Below, piece by piece: positions 7,831 through 17,351 of a stretch of DNA of 41,861 bases. The number at the start of each line of letters is the position of its first letter. Positions within the stretch are counted from its first letter, which is position 1. The position numbers and the translations under genes were made by a program. The stretch covers positions 1 to 41,861 of the forward strand of contig JACQQS010000030.1 in NCBI GenBank assembly GCA_016206925.1. The letters are read 5' to 3'. The stretch is from Candidatus Omnitrophota bacterium. Lineage in GTDB: Bacteria; Omnitrophota; Omnitrophia; Omnitrophales; JACQQS01. Under the pieces are notes generated by a model, which was given only the letters and a program-made list of their open reading frames with translations, did no database searches and had not been told where the DNA came from.

Positions 7831-9273
7831 ATGTCGAAGATCCCCAGTCTCATACAGGAGCGGCTGGATAAAATCGGTGAATTAAGGCGAAAAGGATACT
7901 CGCTTTACGGCAGCCGCTTCAAAGATCGAACGCTCGCCAAGGTTCTGCACGATCAGTTTACTCCCGATCAGACGGTCAAAGCGGCAGGACGCCTCGTTGC
8001 CAAGCGCGGGCACGGCAAGGCCATGTTTGCAGACTTGAGGGATGAGAGCGAAAAAATACAGCTCTACGTCAAACTTGATTTGGCCGGCCAGGAATTATTC
8101 GACCTTTTTGGTTCGCTTGATATCGGTGATTTCATCGGCGTCGAGGGAAGGCTGTTCAAGTCCAAGATGGGCGAAATCACCATTGAAGTGCACAAGTTTC
8201 AACTGCTTACAAAAACGCTCCGGCCATTGCCGGAGAAATGGCACGGCTTAAAGGATGTCGAAGTACGGTATCGCCAGCGTTATCTGGATTTGATTGCCAA
8301 TGAGGAGGTCCGGAAGGTTTTTCATACACGCCCGCAGATCATTGCGGAGGTGAGGCGCGTGCTTATCGAAAAAGGTTTTCTGGAAGTGGAAACGCCGATG
8401 ATGCAGCCCATTCCGGGCGGCGCGCGTGCGGAACCTTTTAAGACGCACCATAACGCGCTCGATATCGATCTTTATCTGCGCGTAGCCCCGGAGCTTTATC
8501 TGAAGCGGCTTCTGATCGGCGGATTTGAGAAAGTTTTTGAGCTCAACCGGAATTTCCGGAACGAAGGCATTTCCGCGCGGCATAATCCGGAATTTACGAT
8601 GATCGAAATATACGAAGCCTATGCTGACTACACTGACATGATGGATCTTACAGAGGAAATTTTCACCCGTGCGGCCGGGAAGATCCACGGAAAACTTCAG
8701 ATTGAGTATGCCGGTCAGACGCTGGATTTAACGCGGCCGTGGAAGCGCATCCGTTTTTATGATGAGTTAAACAAAAAAAGCGGGCTGGACTGGTATGAGG
8801 GTGATATTCGCAAATTGGCCAAGCAGGCTAAACTGGAAATCGACCCCGCTTTGCCGGAAGTAGATATTTTGAATGAGGCCTTCGGGCATTTTGTGGAGCA
8901 GGGCCTTTTTCAACCCACTTTTGTTTTGGATTATCCGACGGTGACTACGCCGCTTGCCAAGCGGCATGAACAGAATGAAAAACTGGTTTATCGCTTCGAA
9001 CTATTCATGGGCGGTATGGAATTGGCGAACGCCTTTTCCGAATTGAACGATCCCGTCGAACAGCGCGCGCGCATGGAATCACAGCGTCTGGAAGAAAACG
9101 GGAAAGTGCTGGATGAGGATTTTCTCACGGCGATGGAATACGGCATGCCGCCGGCCGGCGGGCTTGGGATCGGAATCGACCGCATGGTCATGCTTTTGAC
9201 GAATCAACAGTCGATCCGGGATGTGATTTTTTTCCCGCACATGCGCCCGCAGGAGCAGGAACAGGTTGAGTAG
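7831..9273 (+). CDS. lysS: Lysyl-tRNA synthetase, class II
   Basis: It attaches lysine to tRNA-Lys in the cytoplasm. The 480 residues comprise an OB-fold anticodon-binding domain (about 50-140) and a class II catalytic core. Motif 2 is FRNE (242-245) followed by GISARHNPEF, and motif 3 is GIGIDR (446-451). The segment PMMQPIPGGARAEPF is typical of bacterial LysS. The ATG at 7831 gives the normal N-terminus, although the ribosome binding site is weak. It is the first gene of the long plus-strand run, and its 3' end lies 7 nt before the likely lolC/E start. Confidence 0.96.
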   Translation: MSKIPSLIQERLDKIGELRRKGYSLYGSRFKDRTLAKVLHDQFTPDQTVKAAGRLVAKRGHGKAMFADLRDESEKIQLYVKLDLAGQELFDLFGSLDIGDFIGVEGRLFKSKMGEITIEVHKFQLLTKTLRPLPEKWHGLKDVEVRYRQRYLDLIANEEVRKVFHTRPQIIAEVRRVLIEKGFLEVETPMMQPIPGGARAEPFKTHHNALDIDLYLRVAPELYLKRLLIGGFEKVFELNRNFRNEGISARHNPEFTMIEIYEAYADYTDMMDLTEEIFTRAAGKIHGKLQIEYAGQTLDLTRPWKRIRFYDELNKKSGLDWYEGDIRKLAKQAKLEIDPALPEVDILNEAFGHFVEQGLFQPTFVLDYPTVTTPLAKRHEQNEKLVYRFELFMGGMELANAFSELNDPVEQRARMESQRLEENGKVLDEDFLTAMEYGMPPAGGLGIGIDRMVMLLTNQQSIRDVIFFPHMRPQEQEQVE

Positions 9274-9280
9274 ACCGATT

Positions 9281-10546
9281 ATGCGCGTTGAAGCTTTTTT
9301 AGCGTTCCGGTATTTGACGAGAAAACAGCGGGTCGGATTTATTTCGCTGATTACCTGGATTTCCGTCTTGGGCATGGCTGTGGGCGTAATGGCGCTCATC
9401 GTAGTTTTGGCTGTGATGAGCGGATTCGATGCGGAGCTGAAACAAAAGATTGTCGGTATGCAGCCCCATGTTACGGTTCAGGAAATTGGGGGAACAAGAG
9501 CCGCCGGAGATACTCTTGAAGAATTGGAAGCGCTAAAGGTGCCTGGTGTTGTGTCCATCGCGCCTTTTGTCGAAGGCCAGGGCATTATTCGATCGAGCAC
9601 CAATGCGTTTGGCGCCGTGGTAAAGGGCATTGACGACAAGCGTGATCAGATGAATCAGATCGAGAAATACCTGATCGCCGGATCGGCAAATTTAAGCGAA
9701 CTGTACAAAATCGGCGAGGAAACGTATCCCCGCATCCTTATGGGGAATAGCCTGGCCTGGACACTCCAGGTTCATTTGGGCGATGTTGTGGACGTTATTT
9801 CTCCGCATGTCGAGCGGCGCGGTCTCTTGCCGCCCAAAGCGGCAACAATGTCTTTTGTCGTTTCGGGAATTTACGCTTTCGGAATGAATGATTTTGATTC
9901 CGCGCTCGGCATAGTGGACGTAAAGAGCGCGCAATCGCTCTTTCATTTGGAGGAGGGCAGGGTCACGGGCATCAGTTTAAGGCTTGCAAACGTGGATGAT
10001 TCGGAGAATGTCCGCACACAGCTGGAACAGACCTTGCGCAAGGGCCGGCTCATTTCGACATGGATTGATCAAAACCGGAACTTTTTCGCGGCATTAAAGG
10101 TCGAGAAAACGGTCATGACGATTATTCTTTCACTAATTATTCTGGTGGCGGCTTTTAATATTGTTTCGTCGCTCATCATGGTGGTGCTTGAGAAAACAAA
10201 GGACATCGGGATTTTGCAGGCCCTCGGACTTTCGCGCGCGCGCATCCGGAGCATTTTCCTGATGGAAGGACTTTTCATCGGAGCGGTTGGGACACTGGCC
10301 GGTGCGCTGCTCGGGCTCTTTGTGGCGATGAATTTAAATCCGATCGCGGATTTTCTGCAGAAGACCACCGGTATCGAGGTATTTCCGAAGGATATTTACT
10401 ACTTTGACAAAATTCCAGCAAAAATCCAGACCGGTGATATTTTCGTCATCGTGTCCTGCGCGTTCATCCTGGCGCTCCTGGCGGCATGGTATCCCTCGCA
10501 TCGGGCATCGCGAATGCTTCCGGTGGAAGCGCTGAGATATGAATAG
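9281..10546 (+). CDS. lolC: Lipoprotein-releasing ABC transporter permease, LolC/LolE type
   Basis: It is the inner-membrane permease that extracts lipoproteins for delivery to the outer membrane. The 421 residues have the MacB/FtsX-like layout: one N-terminal membrane segment (about 17-45), a large periplasmic domain to about 270, then three membrane segments (near 275-305, 325-350 and 390-410). The motif VVLAVMSGFDAEL after the first segment is characteristic of LolC/E. I chose the ATG at 9281; the TTG at 9266 would overlap lysS and add residues not seen in the family. The lolD ATPase gene follows with an 8-nt overlap. One permease gene is present, so it may act as a homodimer. Confidence 0.9.
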   Translation: MRVEAFLAFRYLTRKQRVGFISLITWISVLGMAVGVMALIVVLAVMSGFDAELKQKIVGMQPHVTVQEIGGTRAAGDTLEELEALKVPGVVSIAPFVEGQGIIRSSTNAFGAVVKGIDDKRDQMNQIEKYLIAGSANLSELYKIGEETYPRILMGNSLAWTLQVHLGDVVDVISPHVERRGLLPPKAATMSFVVSGIYAFGMNDFDSALGIVDVKSAQSLFHLEEGRVTGISLRLANVDDSENVRTQLEQTLRKGRLISTWIDQNRNFFAALKVEKTVMTIILSLIILVAAFNIVSSLIMVVLEKTKDIGILQALGLSRARIRSIFLMEGLFIGAVGTLAGALLGLFVAMNLNPIADFLQKTTGIEVFPKDIYYFDKIPAKIQTGDIFVIVSCAFILALLAAWYPSHRASRMLPVEALRYE

Positions 10547-11246
10547 CGGCGGGATTCTTCTGAAGGCGCGCGGATTGGTCAAACGATACCGCACAGCCGG
10601 CGGGGCGCTGACGGTTCTTGACAACCTGGACCTGGAAGTGAAACGCGGCTCTGTTTGTTTTATCATTGGCCGGTCCGGTTCCGGTAAGACGACGCTCCTC
10701 CATTTGCTTGGGGGGCTGGACAGGCCGGATTCGGGCACCGTTGAATGCAAGGGAGAAAACATTCATGCTTTGCCCGAGCATAAGTGCGCCGAGTTCCGCA
10801 ACAGGCATCTGGGTTTTGTGTTTCAGTTCTACCATTTACTGCCGGAATTGACGCTGATTGAAAATTTACTGCTTCCTTCGGAAATTTCGGGAGGTAGCTT
10901 GGGCGAGGCGAAGAAACGCGCCGGGCGGCTTCTGGAAGAGCTCGATTTGCGCGGCCGTGACAGGCATTTTCCCTCACAGCTTTCGGGCGGCGAACAGCAG
11001 CGGGTGGCCGTGGCGCGGGCCCTGATGAACGAGCCGGACCTGGTTTTTTGCGATGAGCCGACGGGCAATCTGGACAAGGACAACGCGGAAAAGATGACGG
11101 AATTGATTAAGAAACTGAACCGGGAACATCAGCAGACCTTTTGCATTGTTACTCATGAAGAGGCGTTGGTACGCGGACAAGCCAATGTCTACAGGCTCGA
11201 GGGTGGACAGCTAGAGGCGGTTGAGATATTGAGGAGCACGCATTAA
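10539..11246 (+). CDS. lolD: Lipoprotein-releasing ABC transporter ATPase, LolD type
   Basis: It is the ATPase partner of the LolC/E permease encoded just upstream. In 235 residues it has Walker A GRSGSGKTT (44-52), a Q-loop (FVFQFYHLLPELT), signature LSGGEQQRVAVARAL and Walker B LVFCDEPTGNLD, then the switch histidine in IVTHEE. The Q-loop and signature sequences are typical of the LolD/MacB/FtsE branch; the permease neighbour favours LolD. The ATG at 10539 overlaps the permease stop by 8 nt, and the next gene starts on its stop codon (TAATG). Confidence 0.92.
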   Translation: MNSGGILLKARGLVKRYRTAGGALTVLDNLDLEVKRGSVCFIIGRSGSGKTTLLHLLGGLDRPDSGTVECKGENIHALPEHKCAEFRNRHLGFVFQFYHLLPELTLIENLLLPSEISGGSLGEAKKRAGRLLEELDLRGRDRHFPSQLSGGEQQRVAVARALMNEPDLVFCDEPTGNLDKDNAEKMTELIKKLNREHQQTFCIVTHEEALVRGQANVYRLEGGQLEAVEILRSTH

Positions 11247-12148
11247 TGGAAAGGCTAGTTTACATTGACGGGAAACTTCTTCCGGAATCAAAAGCAAAGA
11301 TCTCTGTCTTCGATCACGGGTTCCTTTACGGCGACGGCGTTTTCGAGGGGATACGTGTGTACAGCGGCTTGATCTTCCGTCTGGACCAGCATCTGGACCG
11401 GCTTTACGAATCGGCGCACACCGTTCTCCTGAAAATTCCCATGATGCGCAAAGAATTGGGGCAGGCCATAATCAAGACGCTAAAGGCCAACCGGCAGAAG
11501 GATGCGTACATTCGTTTGGTGGTTTCGCGCGGCGTCGGGGACCTGGGCCTCGATCCCAATAAATGTAAGACACCGACCATCGTGATCATCACAAACAGCA
11601 TTACGCTCTACCCGTCCAAGCTTTATGAAGACGGGCTTAAGATCATTACGGTGCCCACCGTCCGCAATATTCCGGAGGCCTTGAATCCCCAGCTTAAGAC
11701 ATTGAATTATTTGAATAACATTCTGGCCAAGATTGAAGCTTCAAACAGCGGTTTTGTCGAAGCGCTCATGCTGAATCATCAGGGTTATGTGGCCGAATGC
11801 ACGGGAGACAATATTTTCATGGTAAAGAGAGGCGTTGTGACGACTCCGCCGGTGTATGTCGGAGCGCTGCCCGGTATTACGCGGGGGGCCATCATTGATT
11901 TGATTACCAAGCCGGGCCTTGTGAAAACCGGAAATCTGCCCAAGAAATTTGAGGAGCGCTTGCTCACGCGGCATGATTTGTATAATGCCGATGAGGTGTT
12001 TCTGACGGGCACGGCTGCGGAATTGATACCGGTTGTGGAAATTGACGGGCGCATGATTGGCTCCGGCGAACCGGGGCCGGTGACGCGGTCATTGATGAAA
12101 GGTTTTCGTGAGCTGACACGTAAGGACGGCGTAAAGTATGCTGTGTAA
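11246..12148 (+). CDS. ilvE: Class IV PLP aminotransferase, probable branched-chain aminotransferase
   Basis: This 300-residue protein has the fold-type IV pattern: FDHGFLYGDGVFEGIRVY near residue 22, the PLP lysine at about 151 in LKTLNYLNN, and EALMLNHQGYVAECTGDN. The best match is branched-chain amino acid aminotransferase, which interconverts Leu, Ile and Val with their keto acids using glutamate. D-amino acid aminotransferase and aminodeoxychorismate lyase share the fold and cannot be excluded by eye. It overlaps lolD by 1 nt and mcsA by 11 nt; no other isoleucine-valine genes are nearby, so its place here looks incidental. Confidence 0.82.
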   Translation: MERLVYIDGKLLPESKAKISVFDHGFLYGDGVFEGIRVYSGLIFRLDQHLDRLYESAHTVLLKIPMMRKELGQAIIKTLKANRQKDAYIRLVVSRGVGDLGLDPNKCKTPTIVIITNSITLYPSKLYEDGLKIITVPTVRNIPEALNPQLKTLNYLNNILAKIEASNSGFVEALMLNHQGYVAECTGDNIFMVKRGVVTTPPVYVGALPGITRGAIIDLITKPGLVKTGNLPKKFEERLLTRHDLYNADEVFLTGTAAELIPVVEIDGRMIGSGEPGPVTRSLMKGFRELTRKDGVKYAV

Positions 12149-12680
12149 CTTGTGTGGGAAAAATGATGCCAGCATTCATCTCACAGAAATTGTGAATGGA
12201 AAGGCCATAGAGCTCCACCTTTGCGAGTCCTGCGCACAGGAGAAAGGCGCGGAATTCAGCCACCAGTTTTCATTCGGTGATTTGCTGGCGGGCCTTGCCG
12301 ACCTCGCGCCCATTACGATGTCCGAGGCTGTGCGTCTGGAAAAGTGTTCGACATGCGGACAATCCATTGCCGAGTTGAGCAAGTCCGGCCGATTGGGCTG
12401 CCCCGACTGCTACAAAAATTTGCAGCGATCTTTGTTGCCGATTATCAAGCGCGTGCAGCGTTCAACCCAGCATGTGGGCAAGCGCCCGCAAAAGGTTTCG
12501 GCAAAAGTTAAACGCCAGATTACGGTGCGTGAGCTGGAAGAAAAATTGAAGAAATTTATTGCACAGGAAGACTACGAGAAAGCGGCTGAGGTGCGTGACG
12601 AAATCAGGAAGCTCGCCGCCGAGAAATCCAGGACCAGCGAAAACAGTTCGAAAGAAAGCGGCACGAAGGAAAAAAAGTAA
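12138..12680 (+). CDS. mcsA: McsA, zinc-finger activator of the McsB arginine kinase
   Basis: The 180-residue protein has paired CxxC zinc sites at Cys3/Cys6 with Cys29/Cys32 and at Cys70/Cys73 with Cys88/Cys91. A UVR motif follows near 136-170 (EDYEKAAEVRDEIRKL). This is the McsA layout known from Bacillus, where McsA activates the McsB kinase and helps McsB-ClpC work. Its position directly before mcsB and clpC supports the call. No ctsR repressor gene precedes it, unlike the Bacillus operon; the upstream gene is an aminotransferase with which it overlaps by 11 nt. The lysine-rich tail (160-180) looks disordered. Confidence 0.9.
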   Translation: MLCNLCGKNDASIHLTEIVNGKAIELHLCESCAQEKGAEFSHQFSFGDLLAGLADLAPITMSEAVRLEKCSTCGQSIAELSKSGRLGCPDCYKNLQRSLLPIIKRVQRSTQHVGKRPQKVSAKVKRQITVRELEEKLKKFIAQEDYEKAAEVRDEIRKLAAEKSRTSENSSKESGTKEKK

Positions 12681-12681
12681 A

Positions 12682-13752
12682 ATGGCGATCGGTTTTTTGG
12701 ATGAATTAATCAACGTGCCCGGTGAATGGCTCCGCGCGGAGGGTCCGGAAAGCGACATTGTCATCAGTTCGCGGATCCGGCTGGCGCGCAATTTTTCGGG
12801 ATTTTTCTTCTCCAACATTTTGGAAGGCGAGGCGAGGCGCCAGTTGATTGAAATGGTCCGGGAGGCCATCGCTAAAACCTCTTTGCTTAAGGAAAGCGAG
12901 TTTTTTTACAATGACAAACTTACCGCCGTTGACAACGAATTTCTGGTTGAAAGGCACTTGATCAGCCGGGAGCATGCCCGCGAGAAACGGGAACGCGCTG
13001 TTTGCCTAATGAAGGATGAAATCATCAGCTTGATGATTCTAGAAGAAGATCACATGCGCATTCAAATGCTGCAGTCCGGGTTCAAGTTAAAGGAAGTTTG
13101 GGGGACCATGGATACGCTGGATAGCCAGCTTGAGAAAAGCCTGCCCTACGCTTTTCATCCGGAGTTCGGTTATTTGACGGCATGCCCCACCAATGTGGGA
13201 ACGGGTATCCGCATTTCCAGTATGCTTCACCTGCCGGCGCTGGTGATGATTAAGCAGCTTAGCAAAGTGCTTCAAGCGCTTCAGAAGATGAATTTGGCTG
13301 CGCGAGGAATGTACGGTGAAGGAACGCAGGCAACCGGAAATTTTTTCCAGATTTCGAATCAGATCACGCTGGGTCTGGATGAGCTGGATATTGTGGACAG
13401 CCTGGAGAAGGTAATCAGGCAAATCATTGGTCACGAAAGGGAAGCAAGGCAGGCTTTGCTCAAGTCCCGGAAGTTCAGATTGCAGGATCAAATCGGCCGG
13501 GCGCTCGGCATCCTGAAGAACTCCTACATCATTTCAAGCAACGAAACGATGACGCTGCTTTCCATGGCGCGGTTGGGTCTGGATCTTTCTCTTATAGGAG
13601 GCATGAACACGAGAATGCTCAACGAGCTTTTCCTGCTTATACAACCTTCCCACCTTCAGCGCATAGCGAAGCGCACTTTATCGGCCAAAGAAAGGGATAT
13701 TCGCCGCGCCGAGCTGGTCCGCGAGCGACTAAAGTCGGTTGAATTGGCTTAG
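12682..13752 (+). CDS. mcsB: Protein arginine kinase McsB
   Basis: McsB phosphorylates arginines on proteins, marking them for ClpC-ClpP. The 356 residues belong to the ATP:guanido phosphotransferase family: SSRIRLARN (29-37) begins the catalytic domain, and CPTNVGTG (168-175) carries the signature cysteine. NEFLVERHLIS near 90 is also typical. The ATG at 12682 was chosen because it lies 1 nt after the mcsA stop with AAGGA upstream, and the encoded start (MAIGFLDELIN) fits; longer forms would read through mcsA. Only mcsA, mcsB and clpC of the Bacillus ctsR operon are kept. Confidence 0.94.
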   Translation: MAIGFLDELINVPGEWLRAEGPESDIVISSRIRLARNFSGFFFSNILEGEARRQLIEMVREAIAKTSLLKESEFFYNDKLTAVDNEFLVERHLISREHAREKRERAVCLMKDEIISLMILEEDHMRIQMLQSGFKLKEVWGTMDTLDSQLEKSLPYAFHPEFGYLTACPTNVGTGIRISSMLHLPALVMIKQLSKVLQALQKMNLAARGMYGEGTQATGNFFQISNQITLGLDELDIVDSLEKVIRQIIGHEREARQALLKSRKFRLQDQIGRALGILKNSYIISSNETMTLLSMARLGLDLSLIGGMNTRMLNELFLLIQPSHLQRIAKRTLSAKERDIRRAELVRERLKSVELA

Positions 13753-13771
13753 GTAGGTTATAATTTTTGAG

Positions 13772-13794
13772 GGGTCGCAGTATTTTTGCGACCC
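13772..13794 (+). terminator. Stem-loop after mcsB
   Basis: GGGTCGCA and TGCGACCC form a perfect 8-bp stem with a 7-nt loop 19 nt after mcsB. No T-tract follows, so it could be an mRNA-stabilising or attenuating hairpin rather than a true terminator. Confidence 0.45.
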
Positions 13795-13798
13795 ACTC

Positions 13799-13853
13799 AT
13801 CCCCGCGAAAGCGGGGATCCAGAGTTTCTGGATCCCGGGTCAAGCCCGGGATC
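13799..13853. repeat. Three consecutive palindromes (dispersed repeat, copy 1)
   Basis: Three hairpins lie head to tail: ATCCCCGC-gaaa-GCGGGGAT (13799-13818), GATCCAGA/TCTGGATC (13816-13834) and GATCCCGGG/CCCGGGATC (13831-13853). The CCCGC-gaaa-GCGGG core recurs at 37863 and 38280, so this is a dispersed REP-like element. Confidence 0.75.
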
Positions 13854-13944
13854 AGTCCGTCGCGTAAGTTATGGAAGCTCCGCGACAGCTGAATTTTTAA
13901 TAGGCGGCAAAAGGATTTTTTGCCTCAATTTCATGGGGGTAAAC

Positions 13945-16404
13945 ATGTTTGATCGTTTTACGGAGCGGGCACGAAAAGTCATTATCTTGGCGAAAGAAGA
14001 GGCCAAGCGTTTTAATCACGATTACATCGGAACAGAACATATCCTTCTCGGTCTTATTAAAGAAGGTGAAAGTGTAGCCGCGGCGGTGCTCCAAAATCTG
14101 GGCCTTTCGCTGGACACTATCCGTCTCGAAGTGGAGAAGCTGGTTCAATTCGGTCCAAGCACAATCGTCTCGGGTGATATTCCGTTCACGCCGAAGGCAA
14201 AAAAAGTAATTGAGCTTGCCATGGATGAAGCGCGGCGGCTTGGCCACAATTACATCGGTACGGAACATTTGCTGCTTGGTTTAATTAAAGAAGGCGAAGG
14301 CGTTGCTTCCCACGTGCTCATGAATGTCGGCTTGGATTTAAACAAAGTCCGCGCGGAGGTGATCAAACTGCTAGGATCATCGGTTGCGCAAGGGGTCGTC
14401 GGTGTCACTCCTCAAGCGACGGGGGGGAAAGGTTCGAAAACCAAAACACCCGCGTTAGATTCGTTCGGGAGGGATTTAGCCGCTCTCGCACAGGAAGGCA
14501 AATTGGATCCCGTCGTCGGCCGCGAAAATGAAATTGAAAGAGTCACTCAAATCCTTTCGCGCCGGACAAAAAATAACCCTGTTCTTCTCGGAGAAGCCGG
14601 AGTCGGTAAGACGGCTATCGTGGAGGGGCTTGCTCAGCGCATCGTGTCCGGAAACGTGCCCGAAATTCTATCGGATAAGCGGGTTGTCGTTTTGGATTTG
14701 GCGCTGATGGTGGCCGGAACGAAATATCGCGGTCAATTCGAAGAGCGCATAAAAGCGGTCATGGATGAAATCCGCCGGTCCGAGAACGTGATCATTTTCA
14801 TCGATGAATTGCATACGCTTGTGGGTGCGGGAGGAGCAGAGGGTGCCATCGATGCGGCGAATATTTTAAAGCCGGCATTGTCCCGGGGAGAAATCCAATG
14901 CATTGGCGCGACGACCCTCGACGAGTACCGCAAATACATTGAGAAAGATTCTGCCCTCGCGCGGCGCTTCCAGACCATCATGGTGGATCCGCCCAATGTG
15001 AATGAAACCATAGAGATTTTAAAGGGTCTGCGCGACAAGTACGAAGCGCACCATCGCGTAAAAATTTCCGACGAAGCGCTCGAGGCCGCTTCAAAACTTT
15101 CCGACCGTTACATCACGGGACGCTTTCTTCCGGACAAGGCCATCGATTTGATTGACGAGGCCGGTTCCCGCGCGCGTCTTTCCGTTACCACGCTTCCGAA
15201 GGACTTAAAGAAGCTCGAGGCGGAAATCGAAGAGTACCGGATGGAGAAGGAGGCGGCTATTAAAGCGCAGGATTTTGAAAAAGCCGCCAAACTTCGCGAT
15301 CACGAACGCCAGGCCAAAGAAGAACTGAACCGGCTAAAGAAAGTATGGAAAGAATCCAAGTCCGAGGTTGAGGTCACCGTTACCGGGGAAGATATCGCGC
15401 ATATTGTTTCCCGCTGGACCGGTGTCCAGCTCCAGCGGCTTGAGGAAAAGGAAACCGTGCGGCTCCTCAGAATGGAAGATGAAATTCACAAGCGCGTCAT
15501 CGGGCAGGAGACCGCCATTAAGGCCATTGCCAATGCGGTGCGCCGTTCCCGTTCGGGCATTCGTAGTCCCAAGCGGCCTATTGGCTGCTTTATGTTCCTC
15601 GGGCCGACCGGCGTCGGAAAAACATTGCTGGCCCGGGCGCTCGCGGAGTTTATGTTCGGCGATCAGGAAGCTATCGTTCAAATCGACATGAGCGAATATG
15701 CGGAGAAGTTTAATGTTTCGCGCCTGGTCGGTGCTCCTCCCGGATATGTCGGCTACGAAGAGGGCGGCCAGCTTACCGAAAAGGTCCGCAGGCGGCCCTA
15801 TTGCATCGTTCTTTTGGACGAACTCGAAAAGGCGCATCCGGATGTGTTCAATATTTTGCTGCAGATCATGGAAGACGGGCATCTTACGGATTCGTTCGGG
15901 CGCCGCGTGGATTTCAGGAACACCATTCTCATCATGACTTCCAACCTGGGGACGGACCTTATCCGAAAACAAGGTAGCATCGGCTTTTCTACCCGCAAAG
16001 ACGACGAGACTTACGAGGCCTTGAAAATGAAACTGCTGGATGAATCCAAGCGCGCTTTCCGGCCGGAATTCATGAACCGGCTCGATGATACGGTGGTTTT
16101 CCATCAATTGAGGCGTGAAGACCTCGAACAGATCATCCAGCTTGAATTGAAAGACGTGATGAAACGGCTTGAAGAGAAACGGATTATTATGGAGCTGACA
16201 CCCGAAGCCGTGAAATTCCTTATCGACAAAGGCTATGATCCGATCTATGGCGCGCGGCCTTTGCGGAGGACGATTCAGCAGTTCATCGAAAACATTCTCT
16301 CCGAAGAGATTTTGTCCGGAAAGGTCAAGGAGGGCGACACGATCAAGGGTGAGCTTGTCGGCGAAGAAATTAAGTTTCAAAAGCAGCAGCGCGTAACCGT
16401 TTAG
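13945..16404 (+). CDS. clpC: ATP-dependent unfoldase ClpC
   Basis: ClpC is the AAA+ unfoldase that feeds ClpP, including substrates arginine-phosphorylated by McsB. The 819 residues have two Clp N repeats (1-145, each with YIGTEH), a first AAA domain with Walker A GEAGVGKT (216-223) and Walker B IIFIDE, and a middle UVR segment ([15 protein letters not shown]). The second AAA domain has Walker A GPTGVGKT (553-560) and Walker B IVLLDE. The ATG at 13945 with GGGGG upstream gives the standard start MFDRFTERA. An upstream extension to 13786 would read through the repeat and is rejected. I see no clpP in the window. Confidence 0.97.
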   Translation: MFDRFTERARKVIILAKEEAKRFNHDYIGTEHILLGLIKEGESVAAAVLQNLGLSLDTIRLEVEKLVQFGPSTIVSGDIPFTPKAKKVIELAMDEARRLGHNYIGTEHLLLGLIKEGEGVASHVLMNVGLDLNKVRAEVIKLLGSSVAQGVVGVTPQATGGKGSKTKTPALDSFGRDLAALAQEGKLDPVVGRENEIERVTQILSRRTKNNPVLLGEAGVGKTAIVEGLAQRIVSGNVPEILSDKRVVVLDLALMVAGTKYRGQFEERIKAVMDEIRRSENVIIFIDELHTLVGAGGAEGAIDAANILKPALSRGEIQCIGATTLDEYRKYIEKDSALARRFQTIMVDPPNVNETIEILKGLRDKYEAHHRVKISDEALEAASKLSDRYITGRFLPDKAIDLIDEAGSRARLSVTTLPKDLKKLEAEIEEYRMEKEAAIKAQDFEKAAKLRDHERQAKEELNRLKKVWKESKSEVEVTVTGEDIAHIVSRWTGVQLQRLEEKETVRLLRMEDEIHKRVIGQETAIKAIANAVRRSRSGIRSPKRPIGCFMFLGPTGVGKTLLARALAEFMFGDQEAIVQIDMSEYAEKFNVSRLVGAPPGYVGYEEGGQLTEKVRRRPYCIVLLDELEKAHPDVFNILLQIMEDGHLTDSFGRRVDFRNTILIMTSNLGTDLIRKQGSIGFSTRKDDETYEALKMKLLDESKRAFRPEFMNRLDDTVVFHQLRREDLEQIIQLELKDVMKRLEEKRIIMELTPEAVKFLIDKGYDPIYGARPLRRTIQQFIENILSEEILSGKVKEGDTIKGELVGEEIKFQKQQRVTV

Positions 16405-16418
16405 GCAACATGCAATAG

Positions 16419-16515
16419 GTCATTGCGAGCCGCCGGTTTTTTGGCGGGCGAAGCAATCTCAAAGCAATTCGGAGATTGCTTCATCGTCCGCCTGCGGCAG
16501 ACTCCTCGCAAAGAC
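16419..16515. repeat. MITE-like repeat with GTCATTGCGAG ends
   Basis: This 97-bp element has terminal inverted repeats GTCATTGCGAG (16419-16429) and CTCGCAAAGAC (16505-16515, one mismatch). Inside is an 11-bp hairpin, GAAGCAATCTC/GAGATTGCTTC (16450-16482). The same ends bound the element at 38253-38381. It fills most of the space between clpC and mlaE. Confidence 0.75.
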
Positions 16516-16530
16516 AATTGGGAGTTCAGT

Positions 16531-17349
16531 TTGATTTTAACTTTTTCGATAAAGCGGCGTTTGGTACGCGTACGGAGCGCTTTGGTGGAATTGGGCGAGG
16601 GGACGCTCAACTTCATCATGGATTCGGGCGGTCTTATGATCCTGCTCGGGGATGCGATCCGGACATTAAGTTTGAAGCCTCTGCGCGTCCGTCTCCTCCT
16701 GACTCAAATGTACAAGATGGGTGTTCAGTCCCTTCCGTTGGTTGCATTGACCGCGATTTTTACGGGAATGGTGCTCGCGCTCCAATCCTCCTATCAGCTA
16801 AAAATGTTTTCCGCGGTGAAATTTACGGCCGATCTTGTTTCGCTTTCCGTCGTCCGCGAGCTCGGTCCCGTGCTGACCGCCATGGTGGTGGCGGGACGCG
16901 TTGGAGCCGGCATTACGGCTGAGTTGGGCACGATGAAAGTGACCGAACAGCTGGATGCATTAAAGGCCCTTGCGACCGATCCGGTGCATTACCTGGTGGT
17001 GCCCCGTATTGTGGCGGGGTTCTTTATGCTTTTTGTGCTCACTATTTTCGCGGACATCATCGGCATTATCGGAGGCTATGTCGTCTGCATTTTTAAGCTG
17101 GGCATATCGCATCATGTGTACTGGACGAGAACGTTTGTGGCGCTCACGATGCGTGATTTGATGAGCGGACTGCTCAAAGGTTTTATATTCGGCATCATTA
17201 TTTCATCCGTCGGCTGTTATTTTGGTTTTCAAACCAAGGGCGGCGCCGAAGGCGTGGGTATGGCCACCCGGACTTCGGTGGTCGTATCTTTGATTTCCAT
17301 CATTGCGTTTGATTGTTTTTTTACCGCTCTTTTTTACTTTGTGCTCTAG
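16531..17349 (+). CDS. mlaE: MlaE-type lipid ABC transporter permease
   Basis: It is the inner-membrane permease of a phospholipid transporter (Mla). The product is about 272 residues with the MlaE features GMVLALQSSYQL, VRELGPVLTAMVVAGRVGAG and AELGTMKVTEQLDALKALA, plus about five hydrophobic segments. The start is uncertain. The frame is open back to 16423, but that part lies within the MITE-like repeat. I prefer TTG at 16531, which has GGGAG 6 nt upstream and lies just after the repeat; TTG at 16561 or 16582 is possible. mlaF and mlaD follow at once. Confidence 0.9.
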   Translation: MILTFSIKRRLVRVRSALVELGEGTLNFIMDSGGLMILLGDAIRTLSLKPLRVRLLLTQMYKMGVQSLPLVALTAIFTGMVLALQSSYQLKMFSAVKFTADLVSLSVVRELGPVLTAMVVAGRVGAGITAELGTMKVTEQLDALKALATDPVHYLVVPRIVAGFFMLFVLTIFADIIGIIGGYVVCIFKLGISHHVYWTRTFVALTMRDLMSGLLKGFIFGIIISSVGCYFGFQTKGGAEGVGMATRTSVVVSLISIIAFDCFFTALFYFVL

Positions 17350-17351
17350 TC

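Noticed and set aside
13786-13944. N-terminal extension of clpC by about 53 residues
   Set aside because: It translates the palindromic repeat; the ATG at 13945 has a good ribosome binding site and the conserved start.
15334-16380. Long minus-strand open frame (348 aa) opposite clpC
   Set aside because: It is the antisense shadow of the second AAA domain; the product has no recognisable motif and clpC itself is certain.
16423-16530. Longer N-terminus of mlaE
   Set aside because: This part lies within the MITE-like repeat and is unlike MlaE N-termini.
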